This document shows, in pieces, positions 51,688 to 61,211 of a DNA stretch of 64,000 bases. The notes under the pieces were generated by a model. The model was given only the letters and a program-made list of their open reading frames with translations, was not told the origin of the DNA and did not search any database. Origin of the DNA: Microbulbifer sp. YPW16 (GTDB lineage: Bacteria > Pseudomonadota > Gammaproteobacteria > Pseudomonadales > Cellvibrionaceae). Position numbers and translations under genes: made by a program. Position 1 is the first letter of the stretch. Each line of letters begins with the position of its first letter. The stretch lies in contig NZ_CP089928.1 in NCBI RefSeq assembly GCF_021290385.1, positions 2,278,501-2,342,500 on the forward strand, in the 5' to 3' direction.

Positions 51688-53598
51688 TCAGCTGCCCTTG
51701 GTTTCCTCGATCCAGCGATTCACACGCTCTTCCAGCATCGGCAGGGGCAGTGCGCCGCCGCCAAGCACGGTGTCGTGGAAGCCCCGGATATCGAACTTGT
51801 CGCCAAGCTCCTGCTTCGCTTTCTCGCGCAGCTCCTGGATCTTCAGCATGCCGATCTTGTAGGAAGTGGCCTGGCCCGGCAGGGTCAGGTAGCGGCGCAC
51901 TTCGGAGCGCACCGCACCTTCCGGGATGGCAGAGTTTTCCAGGAAGTATTCCACCGCCTGGTCCTGGCTCCAGCCCTTGGAGTGCATACCGGTATCCACC
52001 ACCAGGCGAATCGCGCGCCACATTTCCGCGGTCAGGCGGCCGAAGTCCTTATAGGGGTCCTCGAACTGGCCCATTTCCTTGGAGAGTGTCTCGGAATACA
52101 GCGCCCAACCCTCGATATACGGGGTAAAGTGGGCCTGGGTGCGGAATTGCGGGATACCTTCCAGCTCCTGGGCGATGGAGATCTGCATATGGTGACCGGG
52201 GCTGCCCTCGTGATAGGTCACGGTTTCCATGTCAGTGGTGGACAACGCGCTCATATCGGCCATGTGCACATAGTAAACACCCGGGCGCGAGCCGTCCGGG
52301 GTACCGGATTGGTAGTGCTGCGCACCGCCCGGCACTTCACGGAAGGGCTCGACGCGCTTCACCACCAGGTCCGCCTTGGGCAGGATGCCGAAGTACTCCG
52401 GCAGTTTCTCCTTGATATCGGCGAGGAAGCCACGGGTCTCTTCCAGGTAACCCTCGCGCCCCTCATCGGTGTTCGGGTAGTAGAACTGGTCGTCGGTGCG
52501 GATAAAGGTGAAGAACTCCTGCAGGTTGCCGTCGAAGTTCACCTGCTCCTTGATTCCCTCCATTTCCTTGCGGATCCGCGCCACCTCGTCCAGGCCGATC
52601 TGGTGTACCTCGTCTGCCGTCAGCGGCAGGGTGGTGTAATAGGCCAGGCGGTTGTTGTAGTAGGCATCACCGTCGGGCAGGCTGGAAACACCCTGCGGTT
52701 CCTCATCGGCATTAACGCGGTCTTTTTCCAGCCAGGCAATGTAGGCATCGTAGGATGGCTTGAACTCTTCTTTCAGGGCGCTTTCCACCTGGTCCAGCAG
52801 CGCCGACGCTTTTTCGCCATCGATCTTGCCGGCTTCTTTCAGGCCCTCGATCTTGCCTTTGGCGTCCGCAAACAGAGGCGCATCTTCCTCGCCAGCGAAG
52901 GGCTGGCCGGTGATGACATTGTTGGCGCGCTTGATCGCCAGGTCGTAGGCGAACTGCGGCGGGCGGATATCCTTGCTGGCGGAGAGCTGGGCGCGCTCCA
53001 GCAGCTGGCCCAGGGCACGGGAGACACCGCCGATACGGGCGATGTAGGCATCCATGTCCTCGACCGTGTCCACCTTGTGCTGGTTGATCAGGAAGGTGGG
53101 CAGGGAGGCCTCGGGGCCGTACAGTTCGCTGGCGAAGTAGGCGTGGTTCCAGAAGGGCTTGTTGGCCTTGGCCTGCTCGTACTGGAAAATCCACAGGTCG
53201 TAGGATTCCTTGCCGGCGGTGCTCAGGCTGTCGTAGTCGAACTTTTCCTTCAGCTCCTCGACGGTCTTGGCCTTCCATTCCAGCTCGCGCTCACTGGCGG
53301 CCAGGCTCATATCGTCAATCTGGTCGTAGAGTTCCTTGCGGCCCAGGTAGCTGAGCTGCATGGGGCTGAACTGGAGCTCCTCCTCGAAGCGCTCATCCAG
53401 CCACTCGGTCAGGCGCGCTGTTTCCGCCGCCGGGTCGGTCGCCTTGTCACCAGCGGGGGCCGCGGCCTCGGACACCTGGGCGCTCTGCGCCTGTTGTGCG
53501 GCATCGGCGGCCTGGTTCGGGTCTTCCCCCTGGCACCCGGAAAGGATCGCCAGCGCCAGCAGGCTGGGAATAAATGGGCTGTTCAGATTGCTTCGCAT
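51688..53598 (-). CDS. DUF885 lipoprotein, putative metallopeptidase
   Basis: 636 residues from ATG 53598. Signal peptide with lipobox LSGC, so lipid-anchored near residue 22. The DUF885 core has HEGSPGHHMQIS at about residues 400-410, a H-E-x-x-P-G-H motif thought to bind metal, and YEQAKANKPFWNH earlier. DUF885 proteins are widespread and mostly uncharacterised. The first 60 residues after the lipid Cys are Ala/Gln-rich linker. Terminator downstream; 133 bases from mgtC-like gene. Confidence 0.88.
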   Translation of the reverse strand: MRSNLNSPFIPSLLALAILSGCQGEDPNQAADAAQQAQSAQVSEAAAPAGDKATDPAAETARLTEWLDERFEEELQFSPMQLSYLGRKELYDQIDDMSLAASERELEWKAKTVEELKEKFDYDSLSTAGKESYDLWIFQYEQAKANKPFWNHAYFASELYGPEASLPTFLINQHKVDTVEDMDAYIARIGGVSRALGQLLERAQLSASKDIRPPQFAYDLAIKRANNVITGQPFAGEEDAPLFADAKGKIEGLKEAGKIDGEKASALLDQVESALKEEFKPSYDAYIAWLEKDRVNADEEPQGVSSLPDGDAYYNNRLAYYTTLPLTADEVHQIGLDEVARIRKEMEGIKEQVNFDGNLQEFFTFIRTDDQFYYPNTDEGREGYLEETRGFLADIKEKLPEYFGILPKADLVVKRVEPFREVPGGAQHYQSGTPDGSRPGVYYVHMADMSALSTTDMETVTYHEGSPGHHMQISIAQELEGIPQFRTQAHFTPYIEGWALYSETLSKEMGQFEDPYKDFGRLTAEMWRAIRLVVDTGMHSKGWSQDQAVEYFLENSAIPEGAVRSEVRRYLTLPGQATSYKIGMLKIQELREKAKQELGDKFDIRGFHDTVLGGGALPLPMLEERVNRWIEETKGS

Positions 53599-53731
53599 CT
53601 CTTTGCCTCGGTTAATTTTTAAACAGAAAAACGCCCAATACTTTGCCATGCTTTGGCATCGTAGTCGACGCAGGACAGGTTATTTTCAGGCAGGCTCCCG
53701 GCCCCGTGCGGCAGGCTGACGAGCCCTCCGC

Positions 53732-54235
53732 TCAGCCGTCGCCGGGTTCGGCCTCACCGGCGATCGTCCGCCGGCGGCGCCAGCGCCGGTAGCGGGTATG
53801 CACACCGCGGGTAAACAGGGACGAATACTCTTCCAGAATATCCACCCCGAGGAGCACGAACAGCACCAGCCCGGCCAGGACCACCGCAGTGCCCGGCGCG
53901 CCGAAACCAATCAGGGTGCCTATGGCCGCCTGGACCCAGATGGTGGCCGCGGAGGTGACTCCCACCACCACACCGTCGCGCGCCAGCATCACGCCGGCGC
54001 CGAGGAAACCGATACCGGTAATGACCTGCCCCAGTACTCGCGCCCGGTCGGGCCCGCCTCCCAGTGATACCGCCAGAGCGGTGAAGGCATAGGTGCCCAG
54101 CACAATCAGGATCGAGGTACGGATACCGACCGGTTTACCGCGCAACTGTCGCTCCAGGCCGATGGCTCCCGCACACAGCATGGCGGTCAGGACACCGCCC
54201 CAGTCGAGCGGGGCGATGGTGAGCCAGTCACTCAT
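53732..54235 (-). CDS. MgtC/SapB family membrane protein
   Basis: 167 residues with about five membrane segments. The MgtC signature AMLCAGAIGLERQLRGKPVGIRT is complete (residues about 19-40), followed by GQVITGIGFLGAGVMLARDG. Family members support growth in low magnesium; some act on membrane ATP synthase or phosphate uptake. The C-terminus lacks the ACT-like domain of MgtC proper. It overlaps the mechanosensitive channel gene by 8 bases. Confidence 0.92.
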   Translation of the reverse strand: MSDWLTIAPLDWGGVLTAMLCAGAIGLERQLRGKPVGIRTSILIVLGTYAFTALAVSLGGGPDRARVLGQVITGIGFLGAGVMLARDGVVVGVTSAATIWVQAAIGTLIGFGAPGTAVVLAGLVLFVLLGVDILEEYSSLFTRGVHTRYRRWRRRRTIAGEAEPGDG

Positions 54236-55070
54236 GCTCGATCTTCTCCAGCGGTTGCCGGGCCACCTGGTTCACAATATGCAGCTCGCGCTGCGGGAAG
54301 GGAATCGACAGGCCTTCCGCCTCCAGGGCCGGCTTCAGCTTGGCCATCAGTGACCAGTAGACATCCCAGTACTCTTCAGTGCGTGTCCAGGCGCGCATGT
54401 GCAGATTCACCGAGCTGTCCGCCAGCGCGCGCACGGCAAACGCGGGCTCGGGTTCCGGTAGCAGGCGCTCTTCCTCGGCCACCAGCCGGCGCAGCACCTC
54501 GATGCCCTTATCGATGCTGTCGCCATAGGCGATGCTGGCAATGATCTCGATACGGCGGGTGGCGTTGCGGCTGAAGTTGGTCAGGGTCTGGCCCCAGACA
54601 TTGCTGTTGGGAGCGGAAATACTCAGGCCGTCCACGGTATCCAGCTGGGTGGTAAACAGGCCCACTTCCTTGACCGTGCCCAGGATGTCGCCGAACTGGA
54701 TAAAGTCGCCGACGCGGAAGGGACGCAGGCCCAGCAGGATAAAGCCCGCAGCAATATTCTGCAGGGTGTCCTTGAGCGCCAGGCCGACGGCGATACCCGC
54801 CGCACCCAGCAGGGCCACGACGCTGGTGGTATTCACCCCGAAGCGCCCCAGCACCATCAGCAGGCCGATAATGTACACAGTCCATGCGGCCATATTGGCG
54901 AGCACGGGGATCAGCAGCGCATCCAGCTTACCGCTCAGGCGCTTTACGCCCCGGCGCGCGAGCCGGGCGGCGATCGCGGTGGCGACCAGGATCAGGATCG
55001 CCGCGCCGAGATTCAGTGCCAGCGCCATCAGCTGCGGCCAGTACTCTTCCAGCAGTGCGTTGAAGTCCAT
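54228..55070 (-). CDS. Small-conductance mechanosensitive channel, MscS family
   Basis: 280 residues, close to E. coli MscS in length. Three membrane helices at the N-terminus; the pore helix reads ALLGAAGIAVGLALKDTLQNIAAGFILL, the family signature, followed by the beta domain RPFRVGDFIQFGDILGTVKEV. Gated by membrane tension and releases solutes on osmotic downshock. It overlaps the mgtC-like gene by 8 bases, so both are co-transcribed. Confidence 0.95.
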   Translation of the reverse strand: MDFNALLEEYWPQLMALALNLGAAILILVATAIAARLARRGVKRLSGKLDALLIPVLANMAAWTVYIIGLLMVLGRFGVNTTSVVALLGAAGIAVGLALKDTLQNIAAGFILLGLRPFRVGDFIQFGDILGTVKEVGLFTTQLDTVDGLSISAPNSNVWGQTLTNFSRNATRRIEIIASIAYGDSIDKGIEVLRRLVAEEERLLPEPEPAFAVRALADSSVNLHMRAWTRTEEYWDVYWSLMAKLKPALEAEGLSIPFPQRELHIVNQVARQPLEKIEHE

Positions 55071-55154
55071 CAGTCTCTCCCTGGATAAGTATTCAAGAAA
55101 AGGAGCATACGTTAATCGGTGCAGTCACTGCACGCCCGCGTTATGCCCCCTGGC

Positions 55155-55748
55155 CTACAGCAGGCCCTTACGCCGCGCCTCGTCGAGGCAGGGCTGGCGC
55201 GCGGGGCAGCCCAGCAGGTGATCATTAACCATACCCGTGGCCTGCATATGGGCGTACATGATGGTGGAACCAACAAAACTGAAGCCGGCCTTTTTCAGGG
55301 CCCTGCTCATGGCATCGGACTCCGGCGTGGTGGCTGGCACCTCGGCCAGGGTGCGAAAATCATTGACGATCACACGCCCATCGGTGAACTGCCAGAGGAA
55401 TTCCGACAGGGTGGTACCACACTCGTGCAGCTCCAGGTAAGCCCGGGCATTCTTCACCGCTGCCTCCACCTTGCGCCGGTTGCGGATAATGCCCGGGTCC
55501 TGCAGCAGTTGCTCGATTTTCCTGTCGGAATAGCGGGCAATCTTCCCCGCATCGAAACCGTCAAACGCCGCACGGTAATTCTCCCGCTTGTTCAGCACGG
55601 TGATCCAGGATAACCCCGCCTGCGCGCCCTCGAGGATCAGGAACTCGAACAGCAGCTGGTCATCGACGACCGGGCGCCCCCATTCCTCATCGTGGTACCT
55701 CTGGTACAGGGGTGTGGAAAGGCACCAGTCACAGCGTTGGTCTTGCAT
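55155..55748 (-). CDS. tag: DNA-3-methyladenine glycosylase I
   Basis: 197 residues. Zinc ligands visible: Cys6 (RCDWC), His19 (YHDEEWG), His177 and Cys181 (NDHLLGC). GAQAGLSWITVLNKRENYRAAFDGFD contains the substrate-binding region and IIRNRRKVEAAVKNARAYLEL the helix-hairpin-like DNA-contacting part. It excises N3-methyladenine from DNA. Its downstream gene is the mscS-like gene, 84 bases away. Confidence 0.96.
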   Translation of the reverse strand: MQDQRCDWCLSTPLYQRYHDEEWGRPVVDDQLLFEFLILEGAQAGLSWITVLNKRENYRAAFDGFDAGKIARYSDRKIEQLLQDPGIIRNRRKVEAAVKNARAYLELHECGTTLSEFLWQFTDGRVIVNDFRTLAEVPATTPESDAMSRALKKAGFSFVGSTIMYAHMQATGMVNDHLLGCPARQPCLDEARRKGLL

Positions 55749-55858
55749 GGTTCTACTGTCTCAAAAAAGCGCGTTTGCCGGGACCGGGTTTTGTGAATCC
55801 AGGCCAACGCGGGTTCGCGGCCATGGCCCGCCGCTGCAATTACGCGTGATCTATGGAT

Positions 55859-55948
55859 TTACTGCGCACCGGTGAAGAAGTAGTGCTGGATCAGCTGCAA
55901 TACCAACAGCGTCATCACCAGGATAAAGACAATATTATTGCGATTCAT
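55859..55948 (-). CDS. 29-residue putative membrane peptide
   Basis: ATG 55948 to TAA 55859 encodes MNRNNIVFILVMTLLVLQLI then QHYFFTGAQ. Nearly all of it is one membrane helix of about 18 residues. An AAGGGG ribosome binding site lies seven bases upstream, inside the end of the epimerase gene, which it overlaps by 14 bases. It is too short for standard gene finders. Function unknown; coupling to the epimerase suggests a role at the membrane with it. Confidence 0.6.
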   Translation of the reverse strand: MNRNNIVFILVMTLLVLQLIQHYFFTGAQ

Positions 55949-56966
55949 AAATTACCCCTTGTTGGAGTTGCAGCAGCCCCTGCTCAACGAGCCAGTCGCG
56001 ACTCTCGGCCAGCATCTGCCCGAGTTCGACATCAGTGGTGTAGCCCAGTTCGCGCCGCGCCCTGTCGCTGCTGGCGACCACACGACGGGTCAGCATTGCC
56101 GCCTTTTCCGGTGTCACCGCCGGCTCGCGCCTGGTGATGCGCGAAACCCAGTCGTTGCAGCGGGCCAGCGCGCGGATTGCCAGGGCCGGTGTGGTGCGCC
56201 GCGGTTCCGGCTTGCCCACCAGCCGCGCAATCTGGCCAAAGAATTCCAGGAAGGTCGCATCGGTGCCGGCGAGGATATAGTTCTCACCACAGCGGCCGCG
56301 GTGCCAGGCGCTGATATGCGCTCGCGCCACCTCGCCCGCGTAGCAGAAGGAACCCGCACCCGGCGGCACCCCCGGCAACCGGTCCTGCGCGATCATGAAG
56401 AAAGTCTGTGCCCAGCTGCTGGTGTCGTACTTACCGACGATACCGCAGGGGTTCAGGAAGAGCGCATCCAGTCCACGACCGATTTCCTCACGCACCACCT
56501 GCTCGGCCCGCTTCTTGGTATACAGGTAGTGATGGCGCGGGTCATCCGCCAGCTGCGGGCTCGCCTCGGTGATTTTCTCGCGGTGGTAGCCATAGGCGGA
56601 AATGGAGCTGGTCACCACCATACGGCCCACTCCCTTCTCCCGCGCCACCCGGGCGATGTTGGCCGACCCCACCACATTGTCCCGCCATTGCTGTGCGTTG
56701 CCACCCCGCCACATATTGGTATTGGCGGCCACATGGAATAGCGCGTCGATCCCCGCCGGTACCGCCGCGCGCAGGGAGTCGATGTCCCCCAGGGCGGCCG
56801 GCACCAGTGTGACCCCGGCCCGCTCGACCAACCGGGTGTCAGAGCCTTCCCGATGCATCGCCGTCACCTGCCAGCCATCGGCCAGTAACTGTTCGACCAG
56901 GTTGGCACCGAGGAAGCCGGTACCGCCGGTGACAAAGGCATGCAGGCCTTGCTCTTTATTATTCAC
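55935..56966 (-). CDS. NAD-dependent epimerase/dehydratase family protein
   Basis: 343 residues from GTG 56966, chosen because GGAG lies seven bases upstream; GTG at 56972 has the site too close. Rossmann motif FVTGGTGFLGANLVEQLL, then a Tyr-x-x-x-Lys triad region YLYTKKRAEQVVREEIG. Extended SDR of the dihydroflavonol-reductase/UDP-glucose-epimerase type; the substrate is not predictable. The C-terminus includes a long helix (RVVASSDRARRELGYTTDVELGQML). The small membrane ORF begins within its end. Confidence 0.87.
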   Translation of the reverse strand: MNNKEQGLHAFVTGGTGFLGANLVEQLLADGWQVTAMHREGSDTRLVERAGVTLVPAALGDIDSLRAAVPAGIDALFHVAANTNMWRGGNAQQWRDNVVGSANIARVAREKGVGRMVVTSSISAYGYHREKITEASPQLADDPRHHYLYTKKRAEQVVREEIGRGLDALFLNPCGIVGKYDTSSWAQTFFMIAQDRLPGVPPGAGSFCYAGEVARAHISAWHRGRCGENYILAGTDATFLEFFGQIARLVGKPEPRRTTPALAIRALARCNDWVSRITRREPAVTPEKAAMLTRRVVASSDRARRELGYTTDVELGQMLAESRDWLVEQGLLQLQQGVIYESQ

Positions 56967-57144
56967 TTGCACTCCAGGATTGCCGGCAACTCGCCGCTGC
57001 CGTTCAGTAGCATTCGGGTGGCCAGTGCCACCACACTCCTATTTCAAGTTTGCACATACCCTGCTTGCGGTTTTGCCCGCGCAGGCAGTCGTTTAATCTA
57101 TGGTATTTCCCCAACCCGATCCACAGCACCAGGAGAAGCGAGCA

Positions 57145-57582
57145 ATGAAGGGCCTGATCCAACGGGTAAGCCATGCGAGAGTCGAAGTCGGCGGCGAGGT
57201 GGTGGGGGCTATCGATCGCGGCCTGCTGCTGTTGCTGGGCGTGGAGGGACGGGATGACCGGGCCAGTGCCGACAAGCTGTTGCACAAGGTGTTGCATTAC
57301 CGCGTATTCGGCGATGACGAGGGCCGCATGAACCTGAACGTACAGCAGGCCGGCGGAGGGCTGCTGGTGGTAAGCCAGTTCACCCTGGTGGCCGAGACGG
57401 CAAAGGGGCTGCGGCCCAGCTTCAGCCGCGGTGCCAGTCCACAGCAGGCAGAGGAGCTGTACGACTACTTCGTCGGGCGGGCCCGCGACCAGTTGGCGCC
57501 GGTGTCCAGCGGTGTGTTCGCCGCCGACATGCAGGTCTCGCTGTTGAACGATGGCCCGGTGACGTTCCTGCTGGAGACCTGA
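57145..57582 (+). CDS. dtd: D-aminoacyl-tRNA deacylase
   Basis: 145 residues from ATG 57145, with AGGAG at 57131-57135, exactly the family length. Conserved motifs VSQFTL near residue 78 and [10 protein letters not shown] near the end (the Gly-Pro of the cross-subunit catalytic site) are present. It frees tRNA from mischarged D-amino acids. Its last 118 bases overlap, on the opposite strand, the 3' end of the aminopeptidase gene. Confidence 0.97.
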   Translation: MKGLIQRVSHARVEVGGEVVGAIDRGLLLLLGVEGRDDRASADKLLHKVLHYRVFGDDEGRMNLNVQQAGGGLLVVSQFTLVAETAKGLRPSFSRGASPQQAEELYDYFVGRARDQLAPVSSGVFAADMQVSLLNDGPVTFLLET

Positions 57583-58673
57583 GCGGCGGCGTCCAGCGCA
57601 TCCAGCTCCCGCTCCCGCTCCTCCTTGTCCCGCTCGCCCAGTCGCTCGGTGGCCTCGTAGAACGCCTCCCAGCTGCCGGAGCGCCGGTACAGCTCCTCGA
57701 ACGCCGGCACCCGCGACTGGTATTCCGCCGCCAGCGCCAGGGTGGCGTTGTTGGTCTTGTCGATATAGGCCTGGTAAAGCGCGGGATTGGGCCAGTCCGC
57801 TGACATTTCCCGGTAGCAGGCACGCAGCTGCGCCAGCACGGCCTCCTTGCGGGTGCGCATGGTGCCCTTGGCCAGGCCCGACTCGTACAGATCTTCCAGC
57901 TGTTTGCGGGCGGTGGTCATCAGCTGGCGTACTGCCTGCGCCTGGGCGGTGCGGTCCGGGGCCGGGCCGGTCAGGCCCTGGCGCCGGCGCCAGTCCGGCA
58001 GTGCCAGGCGGGAGACGGCAGTGGCAAAGCTCTCGTTGAACTTCGTATCGTTGGCGATATAGACCCGCCGGTGAGCCAGCTCGTGGAACAGCAGCCCCGC
58101 CAGGCGATCCTCGGGCCATTTGACGAAGCTCGACAGCACCGGGTCGTCGAACCAGCCCAGCGTGCTGTAGGCGGGCACCGGGCCCAGGTATACGTCATAC
58201 CCCTCATTGCTCAGCTGCTTCCCCTTGGCGACGGCATCTTCCTTGTCGAAATAACCGCGGTAGCTGGCGCAGCCGGCAATGGGGTAACACCAGCGCTTGG
58301 GATCCAGGGAGAACTCCGGCGCCGCCAGTACGTTCCACAGCGGGTAGTCACTGTCGAGCTTGACGTAGTCCCCGTAGGCGCCCCCCACCGGCAGCCCCAG
58401 CTCGCCGCTGGCGTACCAGCGGATCGACTGCACCAGCCGCAGCCGCTGCTGCAGTGTGGCATCGGTATCACCGGCGTCGATCACCCGCTCGAGGGGCTCG
58501 CGTGCGGCGAGGATGCCCAGCTGCCCCACGGCCGCCTGGGTGTAATAGGACGCGGTCTCGCAACCGGCCAGCGGCAGGGAAAACACAAACAACGCCAGCA
58601 ACGCCGGCACAACCCGGCGGCGAAACGGTAGCCCCGGAATACGGGGCCGTTGGCGCGGCAGCCTGATGTACAC
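57465..58673 (-). CDS. Lipoprotein aminopeptidase (COG4324-type)
   Basis: 402 residues, start GTG 58673. Signal peptide and lipobox LAGC (Cys near 38). The sequence contains a [13 protein letters not shown] zinc motif (H-E-x-x-H) and [21 protein letters not shown], typical of the predicted aminopeptidase family COG4324. The C-terminal 40 or so residues (after [13 protein letters not shown]) are encoded antisense to dtd and are unlike the rest ([15 protein letters not shown]), which suggests readthrough beyond the ancestral end. Envelope-anchored peptidase; substrate unknown. Confidence 0.85.
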   Translation of the reverse strand: MYIRLPRQRPRIPGLPFRRRVVPALLALFVFSLPLAGCETASYYTQAAVGQLGILAAREPLERVIDAGDTDATLQQRLRLVQSIRWYASGELGLPVGGAYGDYVKLDSDYPLWNVLAAPEFSLDPKRWCYPIAGCASYRGYFDKEDAVAKGKQLSNEGYDVYLGPVPAYSTLGWFDDPVLSSFVKWPEDRLAGLLFHELAHRRVYIANDTKFNESFATAVSRLALPDWRRRQGLTGPAPDRTAQAQAVRQLMTTARKQLEDLYESGLAKGTMRTRKEAVLAQLRACYREMSADWPNPALYQAYIDKTNNATLALAAEYQSRVPAFEELYRRSGSWEAFYEATERLGERDKEERERELDALDAAAQVSSRNVTGPSFNSETCMSAANTPLDTGANWSRARPTK

Positions 58674-58728
58674 TCACTAATACCCGATTTAGTTCTGGTT
58701 TCCGTCGTTCCTGACCGAGGACAGAGGC

Positions 58729-58959
58729 ATGGAGCCCGTCGCCGCGGTACTGACAGTTTTCGGCATCGTATTCGCCGCCCTGGCCTGGCTGCGCCTGCTG
58801 GCAGTGAGCTTCCGCGCGCACCCGGCAATGGGCTTTATCGCGGTATTACTGCCGCCGCTGGCGTTGCTGTGCCTGGTCCCCCGCTGGCGCCAGGAGCGCG
58901 AGCTGTTCCTGCTGGCACTGGCGGCGCTGGTCTTCTCCAGCATAGCCACTGTTTTCTGA
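58729..58959 (+). CDS. Small hypothetical membrane protein
   Basis: 76 residues with two or three membrane segments (AAVLTVFGIVFAALAWLRLLAV, GFIAVLLPPLALLCLVP, LFLLALAALVFSSIATVF). No signal peptidase site. Gene starts 55 bases from the divergent aminopeptidase start, so the promoters are back to back. Family not recognised. Confidence 0.7.
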   Translation: MEPVAAVLTVFGIVFAALAWLRLLAVSFRAHPAMGFIAVLLPPLALLCLVPRWRQERELFLLALAALVFSSIATVF

Positions 58960-59074
58960 TCACTTCCGGCTGCAGGCCCCGGCAAACCGGCCCCGCCCTT
59001 GATCCAGGTCAATAGAACCCCTCCGCCGCCGCATAAACTGGCCACCAGTCAGATGTGATAGCGAGGAACCAGAA

Positions 59075-59203
59075 ATGGACGCACTGATCGACCTGTTCAC
59101 CAGCTTTTCCGGCCTGCTGAGCCTGGGCATTATCGGCTTTATCCTGCTTATGGGCGCCTTTATCACCCGCATGGCACTGCGCAATATGAACGAGGGCAAG
59201 TGA
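59075..59203 (+). CDS. DUF3149 small membrane protein
   Basis: 42 residues: MDALIDLFTSFSGLLSLGIIG then FILLMGAFITRMALRNMNEGK. One membrane helix and a basic tail, matching the DUF3149 family. GAGG lies about 9 bases upstream. It is too short for the 60-residue ORF list threshold. Function unknown. Confidence 0.8.
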   Translation: MDALIDLFTSFSGLLSLGIIGFILLMGAFITRMALRNMNEGK

Positions 59204-59301
59204 GCCGGGAGACACCGCGGGGGCGGTAATTGCGTCGCCGGTGGAATTTTTCCGGATTCACAGGCTCAAAGTCAGCGTTGTTGAATTCGGAAGTGTCTCT
59301 T

Positions 59302-59664
59302 ATGAACCGCGCAATCGCCGCCATGTCAGCCTGTCTCACCCTGCTTGTGGGCGCCTGTGACCGCGGATCCCATATCATGAGGGGCGAGGTCGACTCGCTC
59401 ATGTACCTCTGTGACCAGGGCGCGGAGCTCGCGGTGCGCTACCTGACCCCGTCACAGGGCCCGGCCACAGCAACCCTCACTTACGACAACAAGCTGATTA
59501 CCATGCACCAGGAGCCCGCGGCCTCCGGAGTGCTGTTCGTGGCCGACAAGGGCTATCCGGACTACCGCTGGCACACCAAGGGACAGGAGGGCATGCTGGT
59601 GCTCTACTCCTCCAACGACAAGGACGGCAATGTCCTGCTGGGTGGCTGCACCACCCCCGACTGA
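59302..59664 (+). CDS. MliC-like lysozyme inhibitor lipoprotein
   Basis: 120 residues from ATG 59302 with GGAAG upstream. Lipoprotein signal ending LVGAC. The mature part has the MliC pattern YLCDQGAELAVRYLTP, a central ATLTYDNKLITM and the end YRWHTKGQEGMLVLYS. MliC proteins inhibit c-type lysozyme from the outer membrane or periplasm. The late CTTPD pair with the first Cys could form the expected disulfide. Convergent with the lipase gene 13 bases away. Confidence 0.83.
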   Translation: MNRAIAAMSACLTLLVGACDRGSHIMRGEVDSLMYLCDQGAELAVRYLTPSQGPATATLTYDNKLITMHQEPAASGVLFVADKGYPDYRWHTKGQEGMLVLYSSNDKDGNVLLGGCTTPD

Positions 59665-59677
59665 ACGCCGCGCACCG

Positions 59678-60478
59678 TCAGTGGCCACAGGCGTACTCAC
59701 GCGCCGACTCACCGACAAAATAACCCCGCCACAGGAATCTCAGTGACTGCTCTATCACCTCGGCATCACGCATGATCGCGCCGTGGGTCAGCGGCACCAC
59801 GTAAAACGCGCACATCCCCTCCACCTTCGCACTCTCCACACGGATACGGCCATCATCCGGGCCCTCGAGGATCGCCGAGGCGAACGGGTTGAGGCTGCGA
59901 TCGCCGGTGATCACCCCCAACTCGAAGCGTACCGGGCCCATCTGCAGCGGCAGGCTGTTGTCGCCGGTGCCCATCTGCCGGCCCGCGGGACCGTTCACAT
60001 CCTTGATCCAGGGAATATGGTCCAGCCAGTCACCCACGCGGCTGCCCTGGTTGGGTGGCGCCAGCATCACCACACGGTCGATACCGGAGACGGGCCGGTC
60101 CTGGAAGTAATAGCGGACCAGCAGTCCGCCCATGGAGTGGGTGACGAAGTTCACCGGCGCCGCCCCCGCCTGCCGGCACTGCGCCAGCCCCTCATCCACG
60201 GCGGTGGCGGCCAGTTCCTGGATCGGCTTCTGTCGCGACGGGTAGCCGATATTGACCACGTGAAAACCGGCCTCGCCGAGGCGCTGCGCCAGCGGCACCA
60301 TACTGCTGGCGTCCTTGGTCAGGCCGTGCAGCAGGATCACGCATTCCTGCCCCGCCAGTGCCGGGCGCCAGGACAGCACGAGGGCCAGCGCAAGCAGGAG
60401 AACAATAAGTGGGGAGCGGGGGGCAGCGCGGGCTGCCCCGGCGGGAACACGGGTGTTGGCGTGGCCCGCCTCAGGCAT
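59678..60478 (-). CDS. Exported alpha/beta hydrolase (lipase-like)
   Basis: 266 residues from ATG 60478, overlapping tatC by 8 bases; the GTG at 60493 lies further inside tatC. A signal-anchor or signal peptide (LIVLLLALALVLSWRPALA) then VILLHGLT with oxyanion His-Gly, nucleophile Ser in VTHSMGGLLVRYY and an Asp and His (LTHGAIM) near the end. PGAP1-like lipase family; substrate unknown. Its coupling to tatC suggests co-transcription, although its own signal lacks a twin-arginine motif. Confidence 0.85.
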   Translation of the reverse strand: MPEAGHANTRVPAGAARAAPRSPLIVLLLALALVLSWRPALAGQECVILLHGLTKDASSMVPLAQRLGEAGFHVVNIGYPSRQKPIQELAATAVDEGLAQCRQAGAAPVNFVTHSMGGLLVRYYFQDRPVSGIDRVVMLAPPNQGSRVGDWLDHIPWIKDVNGPAGRQMGTGDNSLPLQMGPVRFELGVITGDRSLNPFASAILEGPDDGRIRVESAKVEGMCAFYVVPLTHGAIMRDAEVIEQSLRFLWRGYFVGESAREYACGH

Positions 60479-61211
60479 GCTCTTCCCGGTCACGGGCCTT
60501 GATCCAGCGGCCGAAGAAGATGCCTACCTCGAACAGCAGCCACATGGGCACCGCCAGCAGTGACTGGGAGATGACATCCGGCGGGGTCAACAGCATCCCG
60601 ACCAGGAAGCAGCCGACAATCACATAGGGCCGCTTACTGGCCAGGGTTTTGGCGTCCACCGCGCCGCTCCAGATCAGCAGCAGGGTGGCGATGGGAATCT
60701 CGAATGCGAAGCCGAAGGCGAAAAACAGTTTCAGCACCAGGTCCAGGTATGCGCGTATATCCGGCATTACCTTGATGTCGGCGTGCGCGGAGCTGACAAA
60801 GAAATCGAACAGGATCGGGAACACCACGTAATAGGCGAAAGCCATGCCGGCGTAGAACAGCACGATACTGCTCACCAGCAGCGGCACGGCCAGGCGCTTC
60901 TCGTTTTTGTACAGGCCCGGCGCGATGAAGGCCCAGGCCTGGTACAGCACAAACGGCACCGAGATAAAAAACGCCAGCACAAACGTGGTCTTGAAAGGTG
61001 TCAGGAAGGTGGACGTGACCTCGGTGGCAATCATGCCAGCACCGCCCTCGGTGAGGCGCGCCTGCAGCGGCTCGGCCACGTAATCGTAGATCTCCGCGGC
61101 GAAGGGCACCATACAGGCGAATAACACCACCACCACCATGAAGACTTTCAGCAGGCGGTCGCGCAGCTCGATCAGGTGGTCGATAAAAGGCTGGTTCTGT
61201 TGCTCGCTCAT
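60471..61211 (-). CDS. tatC: Twin-arginine translocase subunit TatC
   Basis: 246 residues with six membrane helices. Opening [19 protein letters not shown] is the conserved substrate-recognition face; [20 protein letters not shown] is also canonical. It binds the twin-arginine signal with TatB. ATGA overlap with tatB (61208-61211). Confidence 0.97.
   Translation of the reverse strand: MSEQQNQPFIDHLIELRDRLLKVFMVVVVLFACMVPFAAEIYDYVAEPLQARLTEGGAGMIATEVTSTFLTPFKTTFVLAFFISVPFVLYQAWAFIAPGLYKNEKRLAVPLLVSSIVLFYAGMAFAYYVVFPILFDFFVSSAHADIKVMPDIRAYLDLVLKLFFAFGFAFEIPIATLLLIWSGAVDAKTLASKRPYVIVGCFLVGMLLTPPDVISQSLLAVPMWLLFEVGIFFGRWIKARDREEHA

Noticed and set aside
51358..53622. 754-residue plus-strand frame over the DUF885 gene
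   Set aside because: It covers the minus-strand DUF885 lipoprotein, which has a signal peptide and the HEGSPGHH motif. The plus-strand product is only biased sequence.
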